This document shows, piece by piece, positions 63,943-64,000 of a stretch of DNA of 64,000 nucleotides. The stretch is from Roseateles sp. (GTDB taxonomy: Bacteria; Pseudomonadota; Gammaproteobacteria; Burkholderiales; Burkholderiaceae_C). The position numbers and the translations under genes are program-made. Numbering within the stretch: the stretch's first letter is position 1; every line of letters begins with the position of its first letter. The stretch spans positions 44,335 to 108,334 of the forward strand of contig JAFALK010000091.1 in assembly GCA_019234295.1 (NCBI GenBank), given 5' to 3'. The notes under the pieces are model-generated. The model was not told the DNA's origin, did not search any database, and was given only the letters and a program-made list of their open reading frames with translations.

Positions 63943-64000
63943 ATGAAGATTACGACTGTTGGTATCGACCTGGCAAAGAATGTGTTCCAGGTTCACGCTG
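63943..64000 (+). CDS. IS110 family transposase, 5' part only
   Basis: Starting at the ATG at 63943 the sequence reads MKITTVGIDLAKNVFQVHA and runs off the window. The GIDLAKN-F-VH pattern, with the first catalytic Asp in GID, is the usual start of IS110-family DEDD recombinases. A ribosome-binding-type GAGAGGGG lies about 15 bases upstream. The rest of the protein is outside the window. Confidence 0.85.
   Translation, partial: MKITTVGIDLAKNVFQVHA

Overview
The window is a high-GC bacterial chromosome segment. It most likely comes from a Burkholderiales betaproteobacterium. The reasons are the Fnr/HemN/cbb3 gene order, the sulfonate-utilisation clusters, the IS66 and IS110 elements, and the general protein style. 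No rRNA, tRNA or CRISPR array was seen. I name no genus because nothing in the sequence fixes one.

Layout. 1-13,300 holds housekeeping and accessory genes: an orphan PEP-CTERM protein, dusA, ogt, rdgC (TTG start), a succinylglutamate desuccinylase/aspartoacylase-family enzyme, two EamA transporters, a Bax-inhibitor-1/YccA protein, a TerC protein, a Ser/His-rich protein, a DUF455 ferritin-like protein, and a large alkaline phosphatase with a small exported partner. 13,328-24,372 is a microaerobic respiration locus: a TauE/SafE-type protein, hemN, fnr, and on the minus strand a hemerythrin-like protein, ccoI, ccoS, ccoN, ccoO, ccoQ, ccoP, ccoG, a short FixH protein and a small membrane protein. 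Three FNR-type boxes (15436-15449, 21362-21375, 24359-24372) sit in its control regions.

24,400-30,800 is a patchwork of wrbA, a decayed integrase-like fragment, an IS66 element with three transposition genes, a pRiA4b ORF-3 family gene, an unknown protein and an esterase that has lost its N-terminus. 32,494-53,000 is a long sulfur-acquisition region. It contains a flavin-dependent desulfurisation-type pair, two sulfonate-type ABC systems, a TauD-type dioxygenase, a TonB-dependent receptor, a SoxC/SoxD sulfite dehydrogenase pair and a 2-hydroxyacid dehydrogenase. It ends with an operon for a family 2A encapsulin: rhodanese, serine acetyltransferase, shell, and a cysteine desulfurase carrying a ~205-residue cargo-type N-terminal extension. 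These genes together suggest uptake of organosulfur, release and oxidation of sulfite, cysteine synthesis, and transfer of cysteine sulfur into a protein nanocompartment.

53,000-61,300 holds a degraded NTF2-like gene, a DsbA-family protein, an MBL-fold protein lacking the usual metal motif (divergent from a LysR regulator), a small TPR-like protein, and a TetR-controlled EmrA/EmrB/OprM-type tripartite efflux operon with two 22-bp operator-like palindromes. From 61,300 to the end the DNA is again rearranged: remnants of an ABC permease and an ABC ATPase flank a phosphoribosyltransferase gene, followed by a membrane protein and the start of an IS110-family recombinase that runs off the window.
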